This document shows positions 33,331-44,354 of a stretch of DNA of 64,000 nucleotides, in pieces (the stretch's first letter is position 1; each line of letters begins with the position of its first letter). Under the pieces are notes generated by a model, which saw only the letters and a list, made by a program, of their open reading frames with translations, was not told the origin of the DNA and did no database searches. The stretch comes from Adenophora triphylla var. japonica (lineage: Eukaryota > Streptophyta > Magnoliopsida > Asterales > Campanulaceae), in the NCBI GenBank assembly GCA_022495995.1, contig JAFEMH010002341.1:186001-250000 (forward strand). The letters run 5' to 3'. A program made the position numbers and the translations under genes.

Positions 33331-34421
33331 TCCCCATCAAGATAACCTTGTGTCCCCTTTTACCGAGTTCCTCAACAAAATGATCCTTCAGCCTCTTGAT
33401 TGTGGTTCTTCAAAGTGCGATTCTCGCTTCTTCAAGTTTCTCAACCCTCATGGTTAAACCGGCAAAGTAGGCGTGCAGAGCAGCGGAATGTCATTGAAGT
33501 TGGGGTTGGCAAGACCTTCCATTGAAGTGACCGGTGTAGAGCCGGTTGCAGTGCAGGCGCAGTGCGCTGAGTAGTTGATGGAGGCAAGGTTGTCATTGTT
33601 GAATGAAGAACGCGCCCGACCTTAGCTCGCGGAAGTATCGTAAAAGACTCGGTTTTAGGAGAGGGGTTGACTCAATGCAAAGGTACTAGCTTGAAATTTT
33701 TTATTTACAAAAGCTTGGTACATTTTAGTCCTACAAAGGTTGGAAGGGATACCCCTTTTCGCAACTAACTAAATATCCTAAAGTGGTGAATCCTAACGAC
33801 TAACCTTCTCGTATAGACAAATAATGTGATTTTTATGAAAAGTACTGCAAACCAATGATAGGTCAAGATCTTTTAACAATATATAACTCGTCCTCACATA
33901 GCACGTCCTTTGAAAGGAAATCAATTTTTTAGTGCTCTTAATCTCTCGATAGATCTTGACTTATCATTGGTTCGTGGTGACTTAGCATAAAGACCCCATT
34001 AATTGTCTATATAAAAAAGCTAATCAAACCAACCGGTCATATGGAGTGTATTCCTAGAAAAGTGGGTGACGCAAGGGTTAGGTTTTAGGCTCCCACCGTG
34101 CAGCCGAAGCGCACTGATGAGTGGATGGCCAAGTGAGACTCGGAAGGGAGGCGACATGATCACCACACTTCCCGCACTTTGGCTTCTCCGAAGGGTAAAA
34201 GGGTGTCTCGTGGCAAAGGTGACACTGACTCTAGTGGTAGTGTGAGGTAGAGAAGTCTAATTCTTTTTTAGAGAAAAAGAGAAAGATTTTTTATTTACAT
34301 GAAATGCATGCATGCAATGCAACAGCTTAAGAGTAAAGAAAATAAAAAGAAAGCGAAAAATACAACACCATACAAGAAAACGAAAGTCTGACCCACTTAG
34401 TTTGAAAAAGTTTCAAAACAA
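33331..34421 (-). other. leader between primer site and gag
   Basis: 1.1 kb without a convincing reading frame. An imperfect inverted repeat lies around 33855-33990 (GGTCAAGATCTTTTAAC and AGATCTTGACTTATC words). Long leaders are usual in Ogre-type elements. Confidence 0.55.
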
Positions 34422-34439
34422 TTCCTCCAGAGTCGCCAC
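34422..34439 (-). other. primer-binding site, GTGGCGACTC type
   Basis: Minus-strand GTGGCGACTCTGGAGGAA directly follows the 5' LTR end (TATTCACA). Ogre-type elements are reported to use tRNA-Arg, whose 3' end should pair with TGGCGACTC. The match beyond that word is uncertain to me. Confidence 0.7.
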
Positions 34440-35515
34440 TGTGAATACCCCGTCCCGATGCAACGCGCATTCGGAAGTTTGAAATAAATAATTATATAAA
34501 GTCGGATCGAAATGGGATATTCATTTAGTGACACTCGATTTAAACCATATTAAAAATATTAATTTAAATTTTGAGAGTCGCCACGCCACTTTGATATAGC
34601 CCAAAGCTTTGAAAAAAGGCTAAACATGTTAATTGGGTTCGGGGTCAAGTTACAATGTAAGAAGAAACGCTATCACTCCTATTGCCCGACGAATCGGTCT
34701 TTCTAGCATGTGGGGTGTTGGTTGTGTGCGGTGTTTACAGGAATAGATAGAAGAAACGGGATCATGCATAAGGAGGAGGGGAGAGAAAGAATTAATTGAT
34801 GATCACACCCTAGAACCTTTGAGTTAGGCCCTCGGAAGGTGCACTAATCAACGTTCATCCTTGGGGGATTGTTGATCATGGGACAATTATAACTAAGGTG
34901 GAAGGAAAGAAATAGTTCCTAGATCCATTGGGTTTCTTTGGACGAAACCTTAGATCATCCTCGGCTATAGCATAATTAAATATATTAAAACAACCCTAAA
35001 TCTAGCATATATGGCATAAGCAAGAAATAAAGTAATTAAATATACTAAGCATGCAAACAATAATAATAAAGACAATAATAATAAAGAACAAGAATATTAA
35101 AAGAGAGTCTTACCAATTGTAGCAAGACTTGGGGGTCGAATCTTGGCGATTCGAGAGGAAAAAGAAGAACTGAGGGTAAAGCAAGTGTAGTCTCGCTTCT
35201 CCCGTATGAAATTGTGTGTGAATATGGGGAGCCGGGCACCCCTATTTATAATACCTCGGTACCTGGGCTGGGCTTCTAAAGGGTCGATCGGCGCTAGGGC
35301 TGAAGGGTCGATCGGCTCTAAATAAAAGGGTCGATCGGCTCTTCCACGGGCAAAGGGCCGATCGGCTCTTCCAACTGGCGTACTTTCCAAGCTGACAGTG
35401 ACGGCGCAGTACGGACGAATTAAATGAGTTAGGGTTAGGGTTTTTTTAGGGTTTCTAATTAATATTAACCGGGCCAGGTATTTGGAATACCCTTTTTTCG
35501 GACCGGGTACTAACA
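34440..35515 (-). repeat. 5' LTR of the Ogre-like element
   Basis: Partner of 19100-20174. The differences cluster near 34625-34670, 35060-35075, 35205 and 35260-35270. TATA and the four CGATCGG palindromes (35279-35368) are conserved. Confidence 0.97.
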
Positions 35516-37285
35516 CATACTCCACTTCACATGTAGATAGAGCCACAATTGACAGCTTCTTTGATGACCAAGAGAAAGCAGTTGCACCAAAATTAAATAC
35601 ATAACCCGAAGTACTCTTACGATCATCGGGATCTTGACTCCAATCACTATCTGAATATCCAACTATCTCACCATTATTGGATGAAGAGTAAAACATACCA
35701 TGACCAATGGTTACCTTAAGATAACACAAAATCCTCTTTACAACTTGAAGATGAGACTAATGAGGGGACTCCATAAATTTGCTAATCAAACCGACTCCAC
35801 AAGAAATATCCGACCTCGTACAAGTACGATATCTCAAACTTCCTACAATTTACTTGAAATATGCTGGATCAACTTTTGCATCATCACTATCCTTAGACAT
35901 TTTTGTGCCAACTTCCACGGGTGTCCTCACAGGATTACAATCAAACATCCTGAATTTCTTCAAAATCTCCACGACATACCTCTTTTGACAAACAAAAATT
36001 CCATCCTTTCTTTGATCAACTTCAATGCCAAGAAAATATGACATCAATCTAAGATCAGTCATCTCAAACTCGTTCATCATCGACTTCTTGAAATCTTGAA
36101 TCATGCTATTATTGTTGCCCGTAAACACCAAGTCATCAACATAAAGCCAAAGCAATAACATATCGCTAACATTGTTTGTCTTCACATATAAGGCATGCTC
36201 GAAAGGACATTTCTTAAACCCATTTTCAATAAAGAAAGAATCAATACGCTTGTTCCAAGCTCTCGATGCTTGCTTCAAACCATATAGAGCCTTCTTCAAC
36301 TTATAAACTTTATCTTCACTTCCTTTCTTCAAAAATCCGGGTGGTTGCTTCACATAAACTTCCTCTTCAAGAGGACCATTTAAGAAAGCTGACTTGACAT
36401 CCATTTGATGAATGTTCCATTTCTTTTGTGCCGCCAAAGCAATAATCAATCTCATGGTCTCAATTCTCGCAACTGGAGAAAATACCTCTTGGTATTCATA
36501 ATCGGGCCTTTGCACGTATCCCTTTGCAACAAGCCATGCTTTATGCCTTTCAATCTCACCATTAGCTTTGATCTTTGTCTTGAAAACCATCTTGACATCA
36601 ATGGCTTTCTTCTCTTTCGGAATATCAATATGTTGCCACGTCATTTTCTATTCAATTGCTCTTATTTCCTCTTGCATTGCTTGAATCCACCTTGGATCTT
36701 GGACATCCTCCTCAAACTTGACTAGCTCACTATCTAAAAACATGGCAAAATGCACTAAATCTCCATCATCATTAACCTTATCATCATGGGTTACCTCAAA
36801 TCCTTCTAACCGAGTAGATGGTTGCCTATTCCTTCTCGGTCTTTCATTTGCCAAAGATGGTTTAGGTGTTGGCACTTGTGGATAAGGAGAAACTAGTTCC
36901 ACCACCTCTTCTTCAACAACTTCATTTGGGATTTAATCTTCAAGAATAGAAATGGAAGTACGTCGAGAATCATTTCGAGCATCAACTTCCCAATTCCAAG
37001 CTTCTTCCTCGACAAATAACACATCTCTACTAACAATAACCTTCTTTGTAACTGGATTGAAAAACTTGTATCCACCACCCTTATAACCCACAAAGATGGT
37101 CTTCTCTCCATTATCATCAAGCTTTCTTCTTCTCTCGGTTGGAACATGGGCGTATGCAATACTACCAAACACCTTGAGATGCTTCACACTTGGTTTGAAT
37201 CTGCTCCATGCTTCTTCGGGAGTGTTATGGGTATTTTTCAGCATGGTGACATCCTCAGTTGCTCTTGCATGTCAAAATGATATTC
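35516..37285 (-). pseudogene. pol: copia integrase C-terminus, reverse transcriptase and RNase H N-terminus (right fragment)
   Basis: Minus strand: integrase tail with TPEEAWSRFKPSVKHLKVFG and FVGYKGGGYKFF (37244-36933), then a linker (36905-36648). RT at 36644-35850 has [14 protein letters not shown], [15 protein letters not shown] and catalytic LYVDDLVFTGNN. RNase H starts at 35729 with IVGYSDSDWSQDPDDRKSTSGYVF. Stops separate the pieces (for example at 36647 and between 35850 and 35729), so it was dead or dying independently of the insertion. It is cut on the right at about 37285, so protease, gag and 5' LTR are missing. Identity as Ty1/copia pol is certain. Confidence 0.95.
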
Positions 37286-37826
37286 CACTGTAAGTATTAC
37301 TTAATATTTACTTATTCATTTTATATAATATTTTTCATTATTATTTTACAGTAAATAAAAGAGATAAACATGGGATACAATTCAACACGATCAACTTCTC
37401 TTCAACGGCAAGGTGGACTTGGTCTTTTGGATGTTGGAGAGATAAGCATGGATGCCGAGATTATAGGAACTAACATTTATCCATTTATAGTTATTATTAT
37501 TATTTAAGGGGATATGGAGACGGAAAAGGACACATTCATATTTTACACACTACACACGCTCAATTTTTAATCCTCTCCATTGTCTTCCAAAGTTGTAACT
37601 ACGGTTCTCATAGTGAAACATTTAAGGTTGGAGACCTAACTCTCGGGGTTTTTTCCGAAGATATTATCATTTCTAAGGTTTTTCCTCGTCAACAAATCCT
37701 TGTGTCACTCTTTACTTTTCATGTTCTTGTTCCATTTAATTGAATTCCAAAGTCCCCTCCTTGTTGTTTAAATCCATACACTTATCAAGTTATGATTCTA
37801 CGAAATTGTTTTTCCTACCAAAACAA
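37286..37826 (+). repeat. 5' LTR (or its remnant) of the Tat element
   Basis: The right end is defined by the primer site. The left limit is where copia pol stops. The sequence is AT-rich and non-coding, and without a second copy its true start cannot be fixed. Confidence 0.55.
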
Positions 37827-37828
37827 TT

Positions 37829-37848
37829 TGGCGCCACCGAGGGGCCAC
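37829..37848 (+). other. primer-binding site of the Tat element
   Basis: TGGCGCCACCGAGGGGCC-type sequence just inside the LTR end. TGGCGCC(C)ACCG-type sites are common in Tat elements. I do not assign the tRNA. Confidence 0.7.
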
Positions 37849-37891
37849 TTGGTCTATTGATTATTTGGATCATTTCCTAAAATATTTCATC

Positions 37892-39733
37892 ATGTCAACC
37901 AACCCTAATGTTTCCGCCACCGGCAAGGGTACCGCCGTCACTCCAACATTAGGAGGTAAAACCACCTTATTGCCGCCACCTCCTCAGTCAGGGCCTCAGC
38001 AGACGCAGCCTTCAAGGACTCCACAGAAGGAAGGGACCTCTTCCAATGTAGATGTTGACATCCGGAATATGCTAACAAGGCTTAATCAGAGGCTGGATCA
38101 GCAAGATAACAATTCGAAGGTGCTGGCCAATTCCATGATTAAGATGCAGAGGGATTAACAGCTCATCGCTTCTCGGATTGAAAACATCTCACCATTGCGC
38201 GCAAGGAACCTCAACTTCGATACCACCGAAGGATCTACATTTCAAAGTGAATTTATCCCAATGGGCGGTCCATCCCAAACTCATCAGTCAACATCCTTAA
38301 TGATGTCACCATCCTTGCCTAGTGACACCCTATTAATACCACCTTCAGCAGGATTCTCCCCGTTCATCCCATTCATTGACAACACCACTGTCACAACCAC
38401 CACGGACAACACTGGTTTGGTTAATAATATTTTCAATAATAATACTTTCAATCGTATTCCTATGGCTAACCCTTTTGCAGGAAACCCACTAGCTAAGCAG
38501 ATGCAGGATCTCAGGGAGCTGATAATGAATGTACCAGGCGTAACTCCTCCAATTCAGCCAGTATCTCAGAATTGCTATAACCAGTCCCGGTTTGTCCCAG
38601 CAATTGCAAATGTCGACATCCCGAAGCATTTCAGTGTCCCATCCATGAAGTTATATGACGGCAGCACAGATCCAGAAGAGCATGTTGCCCACTATCAAGA
38701 GAAGATGGACATAGTGCATATCCCACTTCAATTCAGGGAGGCTTGCCTGTGCAGAGGATTTGGATCGACCTTGGTTGGACCAGCTCTCAAGTGGCTGATT
38801 AGGCAACCCCTAGGCTCAATTGGATCATTCGCCAAGCTTATCAACATGTTCTATAATCAATTCTCATGAAGTCGACAATTCGAGAAGCTAACAAGTGATC
38901 TCTACAATGTGACCCAACAGCCTAATGAGACTCTGAAAGAATATGTCCACCGGTTCAATAAAGAAGTGCTAGAAATCCCCAATCTTGACATGTCGACAGC
39001 CACAGAAGCATTCAAAATGGGACTGAAGAAGGATTCACAGTATTATCAAGATCTGGTGATGACTCCTTGTAAACGGTTGGAAGAAGTCAGGAGCAAGGCT
39101 CTGAGATTCATAAGGTTGGAGGAGGATGAGCTGCGAAGGTCGAAGTCCTCATCCAAGTTGTCGACATATGACAATCCAGATAGGAAGACCGAATCATCCC
39201 ACCGCAGAAGCAACCGACCCAATCCTTATTCGAGAATTGACAACAGCAAGATTAATTCAATAGAGGGTGAGGATGAGGATAGCGATAATGTGCCTAACAT
39301 TTCTGATTATTGTTTTTCTGTTGACATTTTAGGTGTACTCTGTGCAATGGGCAACTTGGGGGACAAAGCAAGATGGCCAAAGAAGACAGATAAAACCACG
39401 GGATGGCGTGACAAGTCAAAATGGTGTGCCTACCATGAGGACTTTGGGCATGTTACAGAAGATTACATTGCACTAAGAAAGGAGATCAGCTACTTGCTCT
39501 CAAAGGGACATCTCAAGGAGTTGCTGGGATCCAGAAAGAAAAAGGCGGAAAATGCAGAAGCTCCACATGAAGTTGAAAGACCCTTCTCTCCTCCAACATC
39601 AATGAAGGTGATTAATTTCATTAGTGGAGGATCAAAAATCTGTGGCACATCCTATTCTGCCGCGAAGCGACATGCTAAGGCGTCAAAAGAAGAGAAGCCA
39701 AAGAGACCATCCAGGATATCGACACCTTACTAG
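37892..39733 (+). pseudogene. gag: Gag of the Tat element, two nonsense codons
   Basis: ATG 37892 follows the primer site by 44 bp. The N-terminal region is Pro/Thr/Gln-rich. The gag core starts around 38600 with IPKHFSVPSMKLYDGSTDPE, ALKWLIRQP and TLKEYVHRFNKEVLEI. The C-terminal end has a zinc-finger-like KWCAYHEDFGHVTEDYIALRKE (39420-39480). Frame-compatible stops at 38156 (TAA), 38867 (TGA) and 39731 (TAG) break it; the frame is otherwise continuous into protease. The TGA fits CGA-to-TGA at a CpG; the TAG fits CAG-to-TAG at a CHG site. Confidence 0.9.
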
Positions 39734-40519
39734 GATCCCATCACCTTTGATGAAAGTGATCGAGATAATATGCTGGAACCCCATCATGATGGCATAGTCA
39801 TTTCATTGCAGATCGCCAATTGTACCATCAGGCATATCCTGGTTGATGGGGGTAGCTCTGTCAATCTCATTATTTTGAGCACCCTTAAGGAGATGAACAT
39901 CCCAGAATCGGAGATCATAAAGAAATCCTCAGTATTAGTAGGCTTCAGTGGCGAAGTCAAAGAAACAGTGGGAGAAATAAAGCTTTCAATCTACTCAAAG
40001 GGACTCAACACCATGGAGCAGTTCTGCGTAATTGATTGTGCAACATCTTACAATGTTATTCTTGGAAGGCTGTGGATTCATGGAATAAAAGTTGTTCCGT
40101 CCACTTACCATCAGTGCGTGAAGTTCCTGACACCCTGGGGTGTCGCTAAAATATATAGTGATCAGCAGGTGGTCAAGGAGTGCTATAAGACATCAATGAA
40201 GGTGTCGACATCTCACAAACAAGCATAGCAATTACAGAAGAAAGTACGTGAAGTCCTGGAAGCTAGGGAGAACAATGTGAAAGAAGTATTACTAGACCCT
40301 TCAAATCCAGATATCAAGGTACTTATTGGCAGTGACATACCACCAGATATAGAAGGAAAACTTGTGGACCTGTTAAGAAGCAGAACAAAGAGCTTTGCTT
40401 GGACACATGATGACATGACCGGCATCAGCAAAGATGTCATCACCCACAAACTCAACATTGATCCTAATTTCAAGCCAGTGCACCAGAAGCGTAGAAAGTT
40501 TGCAGAAACAAGAAACTAG
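39734..40519 (+). pseudogene. pol: aspartic protease of the Tat element
   Basis: It is in the same frame as gag. The active-site loop is HILVDGGSSVNLI near 39830-39868; D-G-G-S is the usual Tat variant. The second strand YNVILGRLWIHGI lies near 40048-40086. TAG codons at 40226 and 40517 interrupt the polyprotein; both look like former CAG. The protease would cleave the Gag-Pol precursor. Confidence 0.88.
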
Positions 40520-42366
40520 ATAATCAAGGAAGATGTAGAACGATTACTGAAAGACAACATGATACGAGAGGTAGATTATCCAAGATGGTTAGCAAACATA
40601 GTTGTGGTCGAGAAGAAGAACGGGAAATGGCAAGTCTGTGTTGATTTCACCGACTTAAATAAAGCATGTCCCAAAGATCCTTTCACATTGCCTCACATAG
40701 ATTCGTTGGTTGATGCCACTTCTGGACACGAGCTCCTCACATTTATGGACTCATCCTCAGGATTCCAACAAATCCAGATGGAGCCATCTGATCAAGAGGA
40801 CACCGCCTTCATAACACCCACAGGTATTTATTGTTATATTGCTATGCCGTTTGGACTAAAAAATGCAGGTGCAACATATCAGAGGCTCGTCAACAAAATG
40901 TTCCAAGACCAGATTGGGGACACAAGGAGGTATATATTGACGATATGTTAGTGAAATCCAAGAAAGCTGAAGATCACATAAGCCACCTATCTCAAGCCTT
41001 CGACATCTTGGATTGTTTCAATATGAAACTAAATCCAGCAATATGCAATTTTGGAATGAAGGCAAGAAAATTTTTGGGTTATATGGTAACTAAAAGAGGC
41101 ATTGAAGTTGCCCCAGAACAGATTCGTGCCATTTTCAACCTGTCGCCACCTCAATTCGTTAAAGACGTCCAGAGATTGATAGGGAAGATTGCTGCACTCA
41201 CCAGGTTCATCTCAAAATCTTCTGATCAATGCAAGCCCTTATATGACATCCTAAGAAAGAATAAGAAGTTCCAGTGGGAAGAACAGTATGAACAAGCCTT
41301 TCAAGATCTCAAAATTTACCTGTCAACACCTCCATTATTGGCCAAACCTCAGGAGGACGAACACCTTTTCATCTACCTAGCGGTGTCAGAAAGCGCTGTA
41401 AGCGCAGTCCTGGTGACAGAGCGAGATGGTATTCTGCAACCCATCACCTATATAAGTAAGACACTTTTAGATGCGGAGACCAGGTATTCTTATTTACAAA
41501 AATTAATTTTGGCTTTGATAACTGCATCTATTAAATTAAGACACTATTTTGAAACACATACTATAATTGTGCGTACTAACTATCCTATTAAGAATGTTAT
41601 GAGAAAACCAGAGATGTTAGGTCGAATGGCTAAGTGGTCCATACAATTAAGCACTTACGACATCAAATATGAACCCAGAACAGCAATAAAATCTCAAGCT
41701 CTAGCTGATTTTGTGGCTGACTTTAGTCCAACCATGCAACAAGTGGTGGAGTTGGAGGTTCAGCAACTTCAAGATGATGCCATCCTGAAAATATGGACAC
41801 TTTACACAGATGGTGCTTCCAACATGAGAGGCACAGGACTTGGACTTATACTAAAATCGCCACAAGGGGACATAATACCACAATCCATCAGTTGCAATTT
41901 TAAGGCCACTAATAATGAAGCAGAATATGAGGCATTAATTGCAGGTTTAACAGCGGCCCAGGACCTAGATGTCAAGCAAATTCAGGTGTTTATGGATTTT
42001 TTGCTAATTTTTAACCATTACGACGGATCCTACATAGCAAAAAATGCAAAGATGACGACATATTTGGAAATTGTAAAAATTCTGGCGGCCAAATTCAAAA
42101 CATTTACTTTGGAGCAGGTTCCACGTGAGGAAAACTCTCAAGCAGATGCCCTGGAAAACTTAGGTTCAGCCTTCAAAAGCATTTCACAAACAAGTATCCC
42201 AATTGTACATGTCGACATCCTAGCAATTGATCATCTCGAGCTGTTCGTCCTAGATGTCGACATCCCTACTAGTCCAGCAGTAATTTCTTGGACAGCTCCT
42301 ATTATCAAGTATCTCCAAGATGATACGATCCCAGCTGAAGAGAAAACGCTCGAGCATTCAGGGTAA
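40520..42366 (+). pseudogene. pol: reverse transcriptase with two RNase H domains, Tat element
   Basis: RT motifs run in order: NGKWQVCVDFTDLNKACPKD, FMDSSSGFQQIQM, AMPFGLKNAGATYQRLVNKM, then after a one-base shift near 40918-40925 the catalytic EVYIDDMLVKS. The gypsy RNase H follows with remnants around 41330-41560. The second, archaeal-type RNase H is at 41795-42160 (LYTDGASNMRGTGLGLIL, NNEAEYEALIAGL, ENSQADALENL). In it the usual third-motif Asp context reads FMDFLLI, so catalysis may be affected. The frame ends at TAA 42364, with two more small shifts before integrase resumes. Confidence 0.92.
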
Positions 42367-42379
42367 GATCATCTAAATA

Positions 42380-43517
42380 TTTACTTATTGATAACTTTTT
42401 GTTTAGGAAATCTGCTGCAGGTCACTACTTAAGGTGTTTAGAAGCAGACCGAGCCCATCAGGTTTTGAAGGAGCTGCATGAAGGGCAATGTGGAAATCAT
42501 ACCGGGGGCAGAAGCCTGTATACCAAGGCTCTGAGAATGGGATATTTTTGGCCCACAATGCGAAGAGACGCTGCAGAATATGCAAAGAAATGTGACTCCT
42601 GTCAACGACACGGCGACATCCTACATCAACCAGCCGAATTGCTACATCCTATCCTGTTGCCATGGCCATTTATGATTTAGGGAATGGACATCGTAGGAAA
42701 ATTACCTCCAGGAGGAAGAGTATTTCTACTAGCTATGACAGACTATTTTTCTAAGTGTGTAGAAGCTGAAGCATATTTGCAGGTCCGGGACAGGGAGGTT
42801 ATCTCATTCATAAAGAAAAACATATTCAGCAGGTTCGGGATACCTTCAGAGATAATATGTGATAACGACTCCCAGTTCATTAGTAGGAAAATATAGGACT
42901 TCTTGACAAGATGGGGAGTCAAGATGGTGACATCTTCACCTATTCACCCTCAAGCAAATGGACAGGCAGAATCCAGCAATAAGATTATCATAAGCAATCT
43001 AAAAAGGAGATTAGACCAAAAGAAAGGAAGATGGGCAGAAGAGTTACCAATGGTTTTATGGGCTGACAGGACGACTTCTAAGAATGCTACTGGTCAAACT
43101 CCATATTCTCTAGTATTTGGGACAGAGTCAGTTATTCCAGCAGAAGTTCTCGTACCTACAGTCAGGTACGGTTTGTTGACACCTGAGCATAATAAGGACA
43201 TCTTGACATATGACTTGGATACTGTAGACGAGCTAAGGGACATGGCCAAAATTCAGATGGCAGCATATCAGCAAAGGGTAGCCAGGTCTTACAAAAAAAA
43301 TGTAAGGGTTAGAAGATTTCAAGTAGGAGACATAGTCCTACGAAAGGCATTCCAAAATACAAAGGAACTCAATGCAGGCAAGCTTTCCCCAAAGTGGGAA
43401 GGACCCTACCTGATTGATGCACAGGCCGGGAAAGGAGCATATCGCCTGTCAACCTTGGATGGCCAAATGATCCCACGAAGTTGGAATGCCATTCATCTTA
43501 AAAGGTATTATATCTAG
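42380..43517 (+). pseudogene. pol: integrase of the Tat element, two nonsense codons
   Basis: HHCC domain: LKELHEGQCGNHTGGR … YAKKCDSCQRHG (42455-42612). Catalytic triad: MDIVGKLPPGG (Asp), EIICDNDSQFIS (Asp; DNG has become DND) and HPQANGQAESSNK (Glu). C-terminal part: VRRFQVGDIVLRKAF, SPKWEGPYLI. TAG at 42678 lies in a Trp position and TAG at 42894 is probably a former CAG. The polyprotein ends at 43517. Confidence 0.93.
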
Positions 43518-44354
43518 ACAACACCTTCCTAAACCTCACCTTATCCCAGGTATGGACAATCCTCTATTGAATATGAGTATCCTTTCATTTTCCTATTGGT
43601 CATTTTTCATTTTTCTTTACTTCAAAATAAGATGTCACTAACATGACTTGTGGAGGGGCATCAACATAGTTGACGTCCATCTCTAACATATCTCTATCTT
43701 GCAAGATGTTGACATATGAGAATGGGGACATGTCAAAAGTACTCAATACAAAATGACAACGAATTCTCCTCCGTCAGAGACTGGCCATCTCTTCTAAAGT
43801 AAAGGTACACCATCTCTTCTAAGTTTTAAAGAGTTGATTACCTCTTTCTTGAGATGTTAGGTTGCCACACCTTCGCCTGGAGCGCAAGTTATCTCTTTAG
43901 TTGAGGTGTGGGGTGGGCCTATATGAGTAAAATTATATAGCTTACCCATTCCCACTCAATTAAATGATTGATCTTATGTTTTATTCTTGTGGTTATGACA
44001 TATACGTGTCATCTTAAGTACCTACTGTTTTGACATACTATCATGTCATCTTACGAAATTAACATGTAATCATTCAATGAAAACTTCATCAAAAGTATAC
44101 CAAGCCTTGACATGCTTGAAAACTACCAAACCTTAGTTTTTCTAAAAACTATCATAAGAACATTCCCAAAAGTTAAACACATTGTACCAAACATCCAAGC
44201 AACTAAAACTAAAAAGCAAAAGTGTTGAACCAACCCAACACTTGAAATAAATTGTCTTCGGTCCTTATGGACCTATTACATAACCAACAAAATAATTTTT
44301 TTTTGGGATTCCACCCATAAATTGGAAACAAAAGAACCAAAGTTTTTACCTTTT
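43518..44354. other. spacer between pol and the antisense gene
   Basis: Non-coding. It contains repeated ACCATCTCTTCTAA words (43786, 43810) and several TTGACAT/TGACATAT words, some of which look like decayed GTCGACAT motifs. No transcript end can be proved. Confidence 0.6.

Larger units (their letters stand above)
19100..35515 (-). mobile_element. complete Ogre/Tat-like Ty3/gypsy retrotransposon, 16.4 kb
   Basis: It has two 1.08-kb LTRs, a primer site, decayed gag-protease-RT-RNase H-integrase on the minus strand, and two genes on the opposite strand in the 3' third. A 3' region with tandem repeats, a polypurine tract and a perfect 5-bp target duplication complete it. A second, archaeal-type RNase H (FDGAANKRGNG, near 28010) and the unusual GTGGCGACTC primer region place it with the Tat lineage that includes Ogre. 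The LTRs differ at roughly 15-20 positions by eye, so insertion is fairly recent, yet gag-pol is riddled with frameshifts. That suggests it was already non-autonomous when it moved, or that the assembly has indels here. Confidence 0.95.
19095..35520. repeat. 5-bp target-site duplication CATAC (19095-19099 and 35516-35520)
   Basis: CATAC immediately precedes the left LTR start (TGTGAATACC) and immediately follows the right LTR end (GGTACTAACA). Five bases is the normal duplication for Ty3/gypsy integrase. Confidence 0.97.

Noticed and set aside
37286..37370. GTAAGTATT…TTTTACAG resembling an intron
   Set aside because: It lies at the junction of truncated copia and a Tat LTR; no coding exons on either side in the plus orientation.
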